Origin: Isoetes taiwanensis
Lineage: Eukaryota; Streptophyta; Lycopodiopsida; Isoetales; Isoetaceae
DNA: 64,000 nucleotides
NCBI GenBank assembly: GCA_021234155.1
Contig: JAJEKV010000078.1
Location: 5,270,370 to 5,334,369, forward strand
Direction: 5' to 3'
Shown one piece after another: positions 1-10,738 of the stretch. Both the position numbers and the translations under genes were made by a program. Position 1 is the stretch's first letter, and each line of letters starts with the position of its first letter. Below the pieces are notes generated by a model. That model was not told the origin of the DNA. It made no database searches and saw only the letters and a program-made list of their open reading frames with translations.

Positions 1-728
1 CTAACACTTACCAAGGATCTTTCCTTTTGCTCCACATATAGCCTTTAATAGTTTAAGGGTACATGATATCAATTATTGGTTTTCGATTGTTGCATAGCTT
101 CTAGTATCATCTTCTTTCTTGTGAGCTGGATGTGTTCCGTTTTGTCATTAATAACATGTGTGACTGCGTATGAGAATTGTGTCCTTGTCTGAAGTTTGTC
201 AATTGCTACATATGGCAAAGGATCTTTTGTTCTCTTGTTACCATGCACAAACTAGAAACATATTGTGTGAGAGTACTTGTAATTGTTTGTTACAAATAAT
301 TATCTCCAAGCTCAAACCATGAAAATGATCATAGACATCTTGAAAGCATATAGCACAAAACCATGAATAAATCAAATGCATCAAATTACATCAAACTAAA
401 GTTGTCAACCATTGTTGAACATATGCATCCTACACTCACTTTTTACAAAGACACGCATTGAAATACAGCTAAGAAAGAGAGACATTGAGACGCAACATGC
501 TTGAATCAACATATGATAATCAGCTACTGTGATAAATGTTATAATCACCTATACTTTGTGACCATATAATTGCACAAAACTTGGTTGCGTAGCAAGTAAA
601 ATAGAAATTTAGTTTGCCCTCCAAATTGTAGATCAAGGTTCCATGTTTTTTCACAACAAATCCCTCGCCAAGTTTGCTTCAATAGGTTCCAACAACCTTT
701 TCAAGATGTATAGATTTTTGAACTTCTT
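1..728. other. Intergenic, no gene seen
   Basis: AT-rich sequence with no convincing reading frame on either strand, no repeat I can pair elsewhere in the window and no RNA gene. It may be flank or intron of the weak ORF that follows. Confidence 0.5.
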
Positions 729-1037
729 ATGATTTCTAAAGCACAAGATGATTATAGGGATACAACTGGAATGGTTTCCTTGGCAAACAAAATACTTCAG
801 TTTTATCCATGTGCTTCTGAACCATCAGCGCTAGAATTGCACAATGCTACGCGTTCATGGCATACTATTATTATCACTTCTGGAACGGAAATTGGATGCT
901 CGTGCCTTGGATATGCCAACGACAGCTTAGTTCATGTAGCCAATGCAGTCCAGTGCTTTGCATCTGCAAATGACTCTTCTCCGCTGGATCAAACTTGTAG
1001 TTGTAACTGCATATTAAGAAAAAAACGTGAACAATAG
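729..1037 (+). CDS. Unassigned 102-residue ORF, doubtful
   Basis: An ATG-to-stop frame of 102 codons with mixed, protein-like composition including several cysteines (C-S-C-L-G-Y, C-S-C-N-C near the end). I recognise no domain. It has no clear promoter and no paired exon. The next feature is a decayed gene on the opposite strand, so this could be a chance frame or an isolated fossil exon. Confidence is low because random AT-rich DNA gives frames of this size. Confidence 0.2.
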   Translation: MISKAQDDYRDTTGMVSLANKILQFYPCASEPSALELHNATRSWHTIIITSGTEIGCSCLGYANDSLVHVANAVQCFASANDSSPLDQTCSCNCILRKKREQ

Positions 1038-1359
1038 AGTTTAAATAGAGAAAACTTGTGTAACATTGGTACTTGCATAAGTTGTGCCTTAGCTGGTATA
1101 GTTTCTGGGGCTATAAGACCAAACATGTCCTAAAGTTTATCCATATTGAATATTGAGCTTATCTGTTGCACCAAATCCATACTGGCTGCACAGTCATCTA
1201 AAACATTTGATTTGCAGGTACACTAACACAAACCTGGATTTATAACAGAAAACCCTCTAACAAATATGGAGGCATAATGAAGCATGAGGCGCAAATGGTC
1301 AAAATAACAATTTAGCAAACCGTCGCTACAAAATATAAATTTCCACAAAATACTTACTT

Positions 1360-2727
1360 GGTAATCTGCATGCTGATCCAAGAATTATGGGGGAAGTATC
1401 TGAAAACTCAGTGTTGTCTAACCCTCAAAGTAGGTCTTGCTTCTGGCCTAGTGCCTCATTGATGTCGCAGTCAATCTTTTCTGTTGGATCTCCTGATTGT
1501 AGACATGGAATAAACACTTCTTAACTAAATCCATGACATGATCACAATTGAACAAATTTGTGAAGCAAAGAATGACAATAAACCACTCAAGCAAAATAAA
1601 CCACTCAAGCTGGACATAGCTTGTAATCTCTGATATTGCTCTGGTCTTTAGTTTTGATGCTTGAACACAGAATTCCCTAATGGGAAGCACTGAACTTTAT
1701 AGTTGCAACATAATGTAATTTTGTTAAATATCAGTATTTTCCTTCCTTGACAATTCCAAGACATGAGAGAAGCAACATCTGAACCTTTGCACATTTTGAA
1801 AAACAGAAATCAGTTACTTACCTGTTATGACTTCAACACCAAGTGTCTCAAAATTTTCAGAATGTCCTGGCGTGGTGCTTCCCCATTGTCTAAACTGTTT
1901 TAATTGCAACATGAGACTATCTCGGATCAACATTGCAACCCCAGACTATCTCGGATCAATAAACTGTCTGAATGAATGCAGGCCTCAAATGCTTTTGAGC
2001 ATCATGCATAGTCATCTGTCTAGAGGGTGGAGTCATACTCCTTTTTGGTGTGCCACTTGGTGATCTCATATTGCTCATCACGGCATTCTCCAGCAAATTT
2101 ATACATTGATCAAGGTAAAGACCATGTGCTTTTCCTCGGCTAATCTCTGCATCTGCCTTCTCAGACTTTAGTTGCACAACTTCTTTAGAGAAGGTATCAC
2201 TTTCAATAGAAGTTTCCATGCACTCTACAATTTGCTCAGCCAATTTAGCGCATGAAGCAACATCTCTAATAATTGAATCTACCATCCCTTCATCAAGTGA
2301 ATCAGATAGAGTCTGCTCTTTGGCACTCAGGTTGGATGTGCTTTGCTCAAGCATATGCAGGGTTTTTGATGCCTTCTGCATCAAATAATAACAACTTGAA
2401 GTGCTTTCTTCAAACTCCTACTGCGCTCTTTCAACTCACGAACCAATATAGGAAAACACATCAACATATGCACGGTGCACCAAGTGCTATATTCTTCCAT
2501 CAAAGTTTCCAATTCTTTAAACTCTACTTCCAACTCACTATAACCTAACCGGTCACAATCCTCTGCCCTTGTCTCTACATCTTTCTCAAAATCTTTTAGC
2601 AATAGAGATAAATTATTATATCCTCCTTCACTTGGCTGGCATTTCGAGTCGAAAGGCCAAGCATAGCAATACGTTTGCTCATGTTATCGGCCCATTTAGC
2701 TGGAGCTGGAATCACAAGACTATCCAT
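1360..2727 (-). pseudogene. Frameshifted coiled-coil protein gene (unidentified)
   Basis: Reading leftwards, an ATG at 2727 opens a frame beginning MDSLVIPAPAKWADNMSKR. It shifts frame near 2600 (continuing LKDFEKDVETRAEDCDRLG), again near 2383 (continuing QKASKTLHMLEQSTSNLSAK) and again near 1950. There a ~32-bp tandem duplication precedes a stretch containing [20 protein letters not shown] good donor (CAG/GTAAGT) ends this long exon at 1822, and possible further exons lie at about 1690-1620 and 1495-1360. The product is rich in Leu, Glu and Lys with heptad-like spacing, so mainly a coiled coil, with a Ser/Pro patch (SPSGTPKRSMTPPSR) before the duplication. I do not recognise the family; a cytoskeletal or spindle coiled-coil protein is only a guess. 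Three shifts in 900 bp point to a pseudogene, though assembly indels could also cause this. Confidence 0.5.
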
Positions 2728-3299
2728 TGAACTATACTAACAATGAAGAGCCTTCTAAGGTCGAGCAAAGAAAGTGTGTTTTTAGCCTGGCCCGTATTTT
2801 AATTCTTCTAAGGCCTTCGGATTTAGGTCTTCAAAACCAATCAATTCCTCGCCCTCCGATTTAGGGCTTGATACAACACATCAAAACATTATAATATAGG
2901 ATAGGATATTTATTTTCTCATCCTTATGAAGTAAAAAAATAATCTCCAGATGAGATGTGAAGCTGGAGCTTTTGTTTATCATGCATAATGTTAGTATGCT
3001 GTTGTATCATTTTCGTAAACCAGAATATATTGTCTTGTCTTCTTCAAGATATATTAGCCGAGATGTCTTGGCTAATTTTTATTAGTTGCTAACTGATTTT
3101 ATGACCGGTTTTTAAATTCTAAGGATTGATATTAAATTTGAAGGAAATTGTAGACGAGATTTTAAATTATAGGAAAACTACTGGTTGATGTTAGGTTTAT
3201 AGGAAATTGTAGGCTGGAATCACAACTTAGCAGGCTTCTCTGCAAACTACAGGAAATTTTCCTTTCATACATAGAAAATTTCCCGAACCAAGGGATCAG
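2728..3299. other. Intergenic, no gene seen
   Basis: AT-rich spacer between the coiled-coil pseudogene and the first copy of the 3-kb repeat. A short imperfect internal repeat (aggaaattgtag and similar, about 3130-3260) is the only structure seen. Confidence 0.5.
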
Positions 3300-3410
3300 T
3301 GTCTAGAGCTGGTTAATAAGCCATTGCCTCTCCTGTCAGGCTACGTACTACCTCATTCTGGCTTCTTCGTCTTAACTCCTTAAACTCTTTGATCGTCGGA
3401 TCAATGCTGA

Positions 3411-4330
3411 CTAGCAAGGCAGGTGTTGTTTGTAGTCGGCAAAACGTGGGTTGTGGCCTACATTGGTGCAGTGGTGGCATGGAGTGGCTTGGCGGTGCAA
3501 CAGCAGCGGTCCTGGCTGATATCTTGCAGACTTTTGGGCACATGGGACTGCCATAGCATGTGCAGTGGCCTCTTCTTCCTGAAGCCGGGAGCTCAGCTCC
3601 TGTTGGAATTGTTGCTGCCTTGCCAATTCATGCATGCAGCACTATAGTTGCTCATGAGCCTCTATGGAAACCCTTATCTTATTGAGCAAGGACTGCCCCC
3701 AGCTTCTGCACCTTTCGATTTTGACCTGCAGAGCTGTGCTCCATTTTCTGTAAGTGAGAGTCCAGCATAGGGTTCACTGCCGATGATGCCATTTCCTATT
3801 TCTCGACCCTACTTTGAAGGGCTCTATATTGTGATTGGCTCTCTTCAAAGTCGATCTGAGCTCTTCGCATCATGGTAGCAGCCTCCTCCGCTTCTGATCG
3901 AAGGTGGGATATGGTTGCCATTGTCTTCTACTCAACACGTTACGTATCCTATGTCATGCTCGTCGAAGGTATTGTAGGCAGGTCTCAATGCTAGAAACAC
4001 GCTGCTTTTTAGTAGCCAGCTGCCTCTTGAGCAATTTGAATGCAAAGGCCTGCATCTCCTCTGCCAAGCAAACAATTCGAGTTGTCTTGCCATCTACCAT
4101 TTCTTGAATATGCTTCCAGTGCTCCTCAAGTGCCTGCTCTAGTGGCATCGATGCACAGATACAGCTTGCCAATAAGCTATGCTTATTGCACGAGACTTTG
4201 CATGTGCCTCTCTTTTCAGTGTGCACTTGTCAGTTTTACTTGTATCATTTGGTCTGCCAATGGAGATGGCATCTATTTACCCTCCCAAGAGAAGTTTTAC
4301 TACCATGTCAGCACTACATAGGGGGGAGAC
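3411..4330 (-). pseudogene. Decayed coiled-coil ORF of the 3-kb repeat, copy 1
   Basis: Reading leftwards from about 4330, frames broken by stops and shifts encode a Glu/Gln/Leu-rich protein: LEEHWKHIQEMVDGK, KLLKRQLATKKQRVSSIE, ISHLRSEAEEAATMMRRAQ, RALQSRVEK (stop), and a last part HELARQQQFQQELSSRLQEE. Equivalent pieces occur in copy 2, so these are real ancestral codons and not chance ORFs. The product was a long coiled coil. I do not recognise the family; it could be the gag-like protein of an unknown element or a host gene. It cannot make a full protein now. Confidence 0.5.
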
Positions 4331-4734
4331 TGCATGTCAGAACCATCCACGCATATCAGTGGGGTGGGATGAAGGGATGCATGGCTCGTCTGACTCTTCT
4401 ATCACTGGGGCTGCCATGATTAGAATATCACCCTACAGACACATGTCTAAAGGCCTCTAAGCACAATGATCCCACATAACCTCTGCCCCCTTACAAACAC
4501 CCATCTGAAAGGCCTTTAACTGTAAGAAGCAGGCGCAGGCTTTGTCATCTTACGAACACCTGTCTGAAAGTATCCAAATGCAAAAATCAAGCATAGATGC
4601 TTATCTGAGATGAATAGTAGCAATGGCTTCCTTCTTACAGACACATGTCTGAAAGCCTTCAGCGTGCAAATGTTTGAATCCAAAATGATGCCTCCAAGTG
4701 CAAGAAGCAAGTGCATGCTCTTTCACCTTATAAA

Positions 4735-5280
4735 CATTAGGGATTTTTTGAGATCATAAAAGGGCCTTCTAAGAACTGCTGACTAAGCTATATGAACTAC
4801 CAATCAGAAAACAGAACTGGTAATCCAGTCAGCAAAACAGTTATAACTAACTCACTGGAACACATTTTCTAGCATAAGTGTTGATAGAAAAGTCCAAATG
4901 AGCTCTTGTTTGGTGCAATAGATAGATCTCATTGAGATCTTTCTAACCTTGGGTGGTTTGCATATCTTTTAGCCCCATAGGATAGTAAAAATTGGTAAAA
5001 ACCATATTTTTTGGAGTTTTGACAATCATAAGTGGTTAAAATATGTGCAACCTAAGTTTGGAAAGATCTCAACTTGATCTATCTATTGCACTAATCGAGA
5101 GCTCATTTGGACTTTTCTATCAATAGTTATGCTAGAAAATGTGATCCAGTGAGTTAGTTATAACAGTTTTGCTGACTGGACCCGTCAGGCTCTGATTTCT
5201 GATTGGTAGTTCATTTATCTTCATTTGGCTTATTTGGCATGTTTTGAAGGCCCTTTTTTAATCTCAAAAAAACCCTAATG
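4735..5280. mobile_element. Foldback (MITE-like) element, CATTAG family
   Basis: A 546-bp insertion whose ends are inverted: cattagggattttttgagat at the left, and the complement of that at the right, ending ccctaatg. The inverted arms run about 4735-4950 and 5060-5280 (for example tccaaatgagctc against gagctcatttgga), leaving a loop of ~110 bp. It has no ORF. The matching point in the second repeat copy (about 15006) reads straight through without it, so the insertion is directly visible. Any target duplication is at most 2-3 bp (CA). Termini and size match the element at 49740-50293. Confidence 0.8.
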
Positions 5281-6580
5281 CATCTGTTTGAAAGAGTTCA
5301 AATGCAAAAATTAAGAGCAATCTCTAGTGCAATCTCTGCCATCTTATGGATGCTTGTTTGAGATGAATAGTAGCAATGGTTTCCTTCTTACAGACACCTG
5401 TCTCAAAGCCTCCAGCATGCAAATGTTCAAATCCAAGGTAATTGGATAGTATCACACCCTCCGAGTCTGAATCCCACCTTAAAACCAGGTTGCAAATTAG
5501 TTGTTTTCTCTTCTTAGATCTTAAACAAATATGTGCAAACCACATACCCTAGAACTTTTACAGAACAAGCATTCCAATGATATACATTGCTTCTAAAATA
5601 GAGCTGGAGATCAATAGTTATGAAGAAAAATATATAGTGCTAGAAAATAGAACGGTGAAAACCCTGAAACCAGAGCTGAAAATCAGTTGTTTTTTATTTG
5701 AATTTCTGGCCAAACATCATCAAATCAAATACCTTTGGAAAGAACTCTAAAAGAGTTCCAATGGCACAAGTTGCGTGAGAAGTAAAGTTATAAAGAAATA
5801 GATATGAACAGTAAATTTAATATCAACCAAAAAGTGGAAATGCAGGCCAGAAATATGTAGTTTTACTATGGAAACAATATTCAAACACATGTGAAGCATA
5901 CACCATTAGAAAGATCTTTGAGAGAGATTTCTAAGCAACAAATTTCAGCTGAGACGGATTTTTGGTCCTCTGAATACGATAAAAAATGTGTGGGCAGTAC
6001 CACGAGCACTTCAGATCTTTTGGAACCCTCTATTTGCAGCCCGGAAACTTGTGTTTTTGATGTGGAAAAATTAGTTAAACATATGCAAACCATATACCTA
6101 TAGAAAGAACTCTGAGAGACTATCCAAGGCAACAAATTTTAGCAGAAACAGAGTTTTGGATCTCCAGATATGATAAAATGTGTGATTGACTTTCAGAGCA
6201 CCTAGGGTTTTAAATCGCCTATGTGAAGAGATGAGAATGCACAAGGGTGGTTTGCACAATGATATAGAGAGGTATATTTGGTGATTCAACCACAATTATA
6301 TTGTGTTGGATGCAGGCATATTTTAATTTTACCAATAACAATTACTATCTATCTACTTTACAAGCATGAAATTAATGAAAAATGACAAGTCATTGAACAA
6401 ATGCCAAGCTTAATGCATACAAAAAAGTTCATTAAATCAAGAAGAGAAGAACATTTTTAGTTGTCCACTAGAGACAAACTGGTCTATGAGATGCACACAC
6501 AAACACACTAACATTATTCTATGGATTCTAGCTTAGTTGACGTTACATTGCAAGGCAATGATCTAGACCACAGGGGGAAT

Positions 6581-7409
6581 TTTTTTTTAGGTTTTTTTGA
6601 AACATGTTTTTTGAGTTTTTATGGAATATTCTTAATATTCCAAGAATCAACAGGATACAATGTTTGCCTGCAAAAGGGACAGCACCTTGCACCGTAGACT
6701 TAAACAACCTAATCATAGAACAACGTTGGTATCTAGATAACAACAACATTTAATAATATAAACAAGAAGAATTGGAGAATTACACCTAGAAAGTAGATAG
6801 ATCGATTACAGTATTAGAAATAGCATAGTAATTTATGTCACTGCAATAATTGTAGAGACTACACAGAGATATTTTATGTTAGATAATATTTTATGTCAGA
6901 TAATAATATTTTATGTCACTGTATAGATGACAGAGATATTTTATATTTTCAAATCAAGTATCTTCTTGTGCCTCGTCATCGATGTAAAGACATCGTTTGC
7001 GTTTCTTTACTTTTTGCTCAATACTTGACTTGGTGAGGATGTGGCCTAATGGAGGAGATAATAGAACCTACCCGTATCTCATAATGCACTGAGGTGTTGC
7101 TTAGCCCCTTATTTTAAGGAGCTTGTCTTCTAGATATCATTCTCTTCCACATAATTTTGCCCCACGATGATACGAAGGTACGTGCCTGGATTCATCCAAT
7201 TTCTCTTTAAAGGGGGTTGCTTCGATAATATTTGTGGACCATGCTTTCAGAAAGAATAGAATAGAATAGAATAGAATAGAAGCTGGAGATGGTTATTTCA
7301 TTGGATAATTCTGCAAGGATACTATTTGCAGCTTGAATAAGTTCAGCTTTTACTTTTTGGTCAGTGATGGAAAAAATCATGGGGGATTTAGGCCGTCCCA
7401 TGGTTATGT
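6581..7409. other. Intergenic with (AGAAT)n microsatellite
   Basis: No gene recognised. A pentanucleotide run of about five AGAAT units lies at 7250-7280. Three nearby copies of atattttatgt around 6860-6940 are a short local repeat. Confidence 0.55.
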
Positions 7410-7781
7410 GTTACACCTCTGTTCTTTTAGGTAGGCCCATGTCTTTCCCATCACTTGTTTTAGGTATACCCAAGAATCCTACACCAGAAGTGCTGTATAG
7501 CAGGTTTAGCATGCCTTCTCTCAATTCTTCTATATCAGTTCCACGCTGTTAAGAATTACTGTCTTGCTTGCTTTTCTAATTGCTTCTTTATAAACAAATC
7601 CAAAGCTCATGGGGGCATGTCCTAAGGTAGAAAAGAGGAGGACATGGTTGTTAGTGGGTGGTTGAGGTTGTACATAACAATTGCCAAATCTCTTATCGAG
7701 GCTGGAGCCCCCATCATTTAATCCATCACACTGTGATTGCCACTTTGTGGAGAACAAGTATAATATTGAGAATCTAGCCAT
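7410..7781 (-). pseudogene. Unidentified gene fragment with a frameshift
   Basis: Reading leftwards, one frame gives a protein-like stretch (RFGNCYVQPQPPTNNHVLLF, GHAPMSFGFVYKEAIRKAS). It shifts near 7555 into a second frame (GTDIEELREGMLNLLYSTSG, VGFLGIPKTSDGKDMGLPKR) and stops at 7410. A little further left is a piece reading KAELIQAANSILAELSNEI. The composition looks like a real folded protein in both frames, which is why I treat it as a broken gene. I do not recognise the family. It may be a fossil exon pair; no start or promoter is visible. Confidence 0.35.
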
Positions 7782-8040
7782 TTTAGTAGCATTATTAGCT
7801 CTTCTGTTAGGCGCGATTCTAGAAACAAAGTTGTATCATGATTCTCAAAATGCAATTGATTTTTCATGCATATATTCAGCAACCAGAACAACTTCGAAAA
7901 AGTAAGAAAATAACAAATGCGACAGCATGTATAAGATTATTGTGGTGATCTGTGGAGAGCATTTGCAGTCAGTGCAAAGTTCAGATTAAGTTACGGTTAC
8001 ATGTGTATTGCTGGTTGTACTTTCTGTAAATTTGCTGCAG

Positions 8041-8252
8041 CGTTCATCCCAGAGGGGGGTTCTTGTTGGCAGAATGTACGTCATGCAGGCGATCCAATGC
8101 CTGGTCAAGGGCAGGAGGACATTGTAATGATGACTTCGCAGTGTGGAATTTTAAATATGAATTGTCCCCTCAGCAGAAAGCCTATCACTGAGCTGCAGGA
8201 CCCAGTTCGGAGGTATAACTCTCTAATTTACACGAAGGAGAAGTTTGTGTAA
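8041..8252 (+). pseudogene. NSE2/MMS21-like SP-RING exon fragment
   Basis: After a good acceptor (tttgctgcag at 8031-8040) the frame reads VRHAGDPMPGQGQEDIVMMT and then NMNCPLSRKPITELQDPVR. CPL(T/S)xKPxTELxDPVR is the start of the SP-RING of NSE2/MMS21 (HPY2 in Arabidopsis), the SUMO E3 ligase of the SMC5/6 complex. The family next has a Cys-Lys-His motif that binds zinc; here it is replaced by RYNSLIYTKEKFV and a stop, so the zinc site is destroyed. I see no other NSE2 exons within several kb. Best read as an isolated pseudo-exon; a captured fragment is the alternative. Confidence 0.55.
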
Positions 8253-9289
8253 TAATCATCTTTAATGACTTTTGAATTGCCAACATGCGTATGAATGAGA
8301 AGTAGTTACGGCATACATTAACAAAAATGGGAGTAGACGACCATGCATGTGTGCTGCGGCAGGTAAACTTGTTGCTTTAACACAGGAGAAAAAGACATTC
8401 TAACACAGGAGAAAAAGTTCAAGATAATCTACCCCAATCTGTAGATTAAGCCTAGATTTTGGCTTCAAGTTTTTTATCTACTATTGCAAATTCATTCTGT
8501 ATGCTATCTTTACGATCTTTTGTTATCAGAAGGATGGTGAATATCTAAGTGGACATGATATGTTCATGAAGCGCGTCTCAACATTGTTTCATATGTTTGT
8601 AGAATCTACGGAATGAGCTTGTCGAGAAAAGTAAGAATTGCTTTTGAATATTAGTTGGCAGTTTTGTTATATCTTCTCCCAAATTAGGAAGAGCCAAATA
8701 TATGTTGTTTGAAGTTGAAAGATTAACATCCAGCTCTTCCAGACATAGCTAAGCTACTCATGTTCTTGTGATAAGCCAAGGTTTCTAGCGTTTTGAGTAA
8801 AATTGGTTTCCTGTGATTAAAAAGCCGTTGACCAGGCCATCCTTCTCAGTGTAGTATGATAATGGGAATTTTTACAATTTTGTAGGTGGACCCTTCCTTA
8901 TCAAGAACTGTCATTGTGTCAACGAAACTAGTTGTCTAGTTATCTATTGTCTCTAGTGCATCTGCAGTAGATTCAGACGACATGGCCAAACTTTGATGTG
9001 TCTGACGACCTCTTGGCTTTCTTTTAGGAGTGACGAGTCTAGTAGGCTGCAAATCTGGTTGACTGTTCCTTGTTTCTACCATAACAGAGGCCACACTGCA
9101 AGAAAACACAATTCATTTGATTAGTGACAAGGGACAAAATTTCTGTTTAACATTCTGTGTTTTAGAACAGAAGATGACAAAAGTTCTTTTTAATATCAAA
9201 TGTTCTCGAAAAGAATAGGACAATCTCGACCACAGCAAAACAAGACAATGTGTTCTTGAAGTGCCGTCTCCTAAGAATGAAAGACATAA
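8253..9289. other. Intergenic with short tandem repeat
   Basis: A duplicated tract, taacacaggagaaaaag, occurs twice at about 8379-8417. Otherwise I see no gene or element boundary. Confidence 0.5.
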
Positions 9290-9915
9290 AAATAAGGCAA
9301 CGGTGCCTTGTTTTGTCAGCATTCAATATGTTCTGGATTCAATATGAACATTCAATATCCAAAAATGAATATTCAATATGTTCTGAATATGAACATTCAA
9401 TATGGAACGGTGCCGCCCCCTTGTATTGGATGGCAGTACCGAAATGTGCAGATCTTGAATCAAATGTGCTGTCATTTCCATCCAATATGCGAGTCATCAA
9501 ATGTGCTGTCATTCTACCCAATATGCCTGTCATTTCCATCGGATTTAAAAACAAATAGATTATTAAGCAACGGTGCCGTCCCTTTGCATTGGCTGGCAAA
9601 ATGTTCTAGAAGAATGGCATTGGGCTGGAAGAATGTTCTAGAAAAATCTGATAAAAAAATGGCAAAATGTTCTAGAAGAATGGCATCGGCTGGAAGAATG
9701 TGATAAAAAAATCTGATAAAGAATCTATCTGATAAAGAATCCAGTGAATGAATCTGATAAAGAATGTGATAAAGAATGTTGAAGAATCTGATAAAAACAT
9801 GGCAACGGTGCCGTCCCCTTGGTGTCTTCCTGAGAGGTGTATTCCTGAGAAGTCTAGTTTGTTGTTCCTGAGAGTTCTTGAGAGTTTCTAAGGGCAACGG
9901 CACCGTCCCCTATTA
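9290..9915. repeat. Mosaic of short repeats punctuated by CAACGGTGCC
   Basis: The motif caacggtgcc followed by gtcccctt or a variant recurs at about 9297, 9407, 9568 and 9803. An inverted-core form, caacggcaccgtcccct, lies at about 9894. Between them are tandemly reiterated pieces: attcaatatg (9320-9400), aaatgttctagaagaatggc twice (about 9598 and 9664), and tctgataaagaat several times (9700-9790). The ORFs across it are repeat artefacts. It could be a decayed composite minisatellite or a pile-up of small elements sharing one terminus. Confidence 0.6.
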
Positions 9916-10738
9916 ACTTCGAATAAAAAACAGCTGGAAAATACTTACAGTGCTTGAACCCGGAGCCGGATATTGGAGCATGATTTAAACCCTGGAAGCC
10001 CGGTTTTAAGCTACCCCTTCTGGTCCGGCTTGGCTTGGTATCAGAAAATCTTCCTTCGATGCTTCAAAAATGTAAATCCGGCTTCAGAAAATCCTCCTTC
10101 GATGTTTCAGAAAAGGGTTTGACGTTTTGGAAATGTAAATATGACATGAGATAATATGTTTAAGATGTACAATATGTTTAAGGGTACAACCACTTAAATG
10201 TAAATATGACATGAAATGTAAATATGTTTAAGATGTACAATATTTTAAGGGTATAACCAAGGGTATATTTTAAGGGTATACTTTAAGGGTATAACCACTT
10301 AATATACTTAAGATGTACACTAATTTAACGTGTACACTACTTAATAGCAAAATAGCAAATCTGACCTCGATACGAAAAAGGATATATACACTACTTTAAC
10401 ATGTAAGATAGCAAATCTGACCTCGATACGAAGAAGGATATATATCATCAACAACAAGTAAGCGCCCAAAGCAAAAGCATAACAAAAGCAATTGATATAT
10501 ATACTGATTTTAATGGTCGTTGCTAAGTAGCCGTTTTATTTTTAAATAACAAAACGTGTAATCTATAATGTGATTTCCTTTAAATTATGCTAAACTATAG
10601 GATCATTATTATTTACAAAAACGCCCGTATATTACGGCTCGATCTTCGTGAATGCTTTGTATTAAAAAAAAATAACGGTCAACTTGCTTTGTATCAACTT
10701 GCAGGAATTGTTTTCGTAGGAATTTGCATAAGTGAGAA
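9916..10738. other. AT-rich spacer with local tandem repeats
   Basis: Short duplications include taagatgtacaatat with aagggtataaccactta (10150-10330) and gcaaatctgacctcgatacg twice (about 10357 and 10415). No gene seen. Confidence 0.55.

Larger units (their letters stand above)
3300..6580. repeat. 3-kb direct repeat, copy 1
   Basis: This segment matches 13480-16345 in the same order and orientation, with many substitutions. Landmarks shared by both: gagctggttaataa at the start, the ctccaagtgcaagaagc tract, the ctttccaaagc/gatctctgagag tract, and the closing tcaaccacaattatattgtg to agttgacnttacattgcaag. Copy 1 alone contains the foldback insertion 4735-5280. The right edge resembles the 3' flank of the dirigent gene at 17060-17349, so the unit probably arose near that locus. 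It carries a decayed minus-strand reading frame in its left half. The two copies lie about 10 kb apart. Confidence 0.75.
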
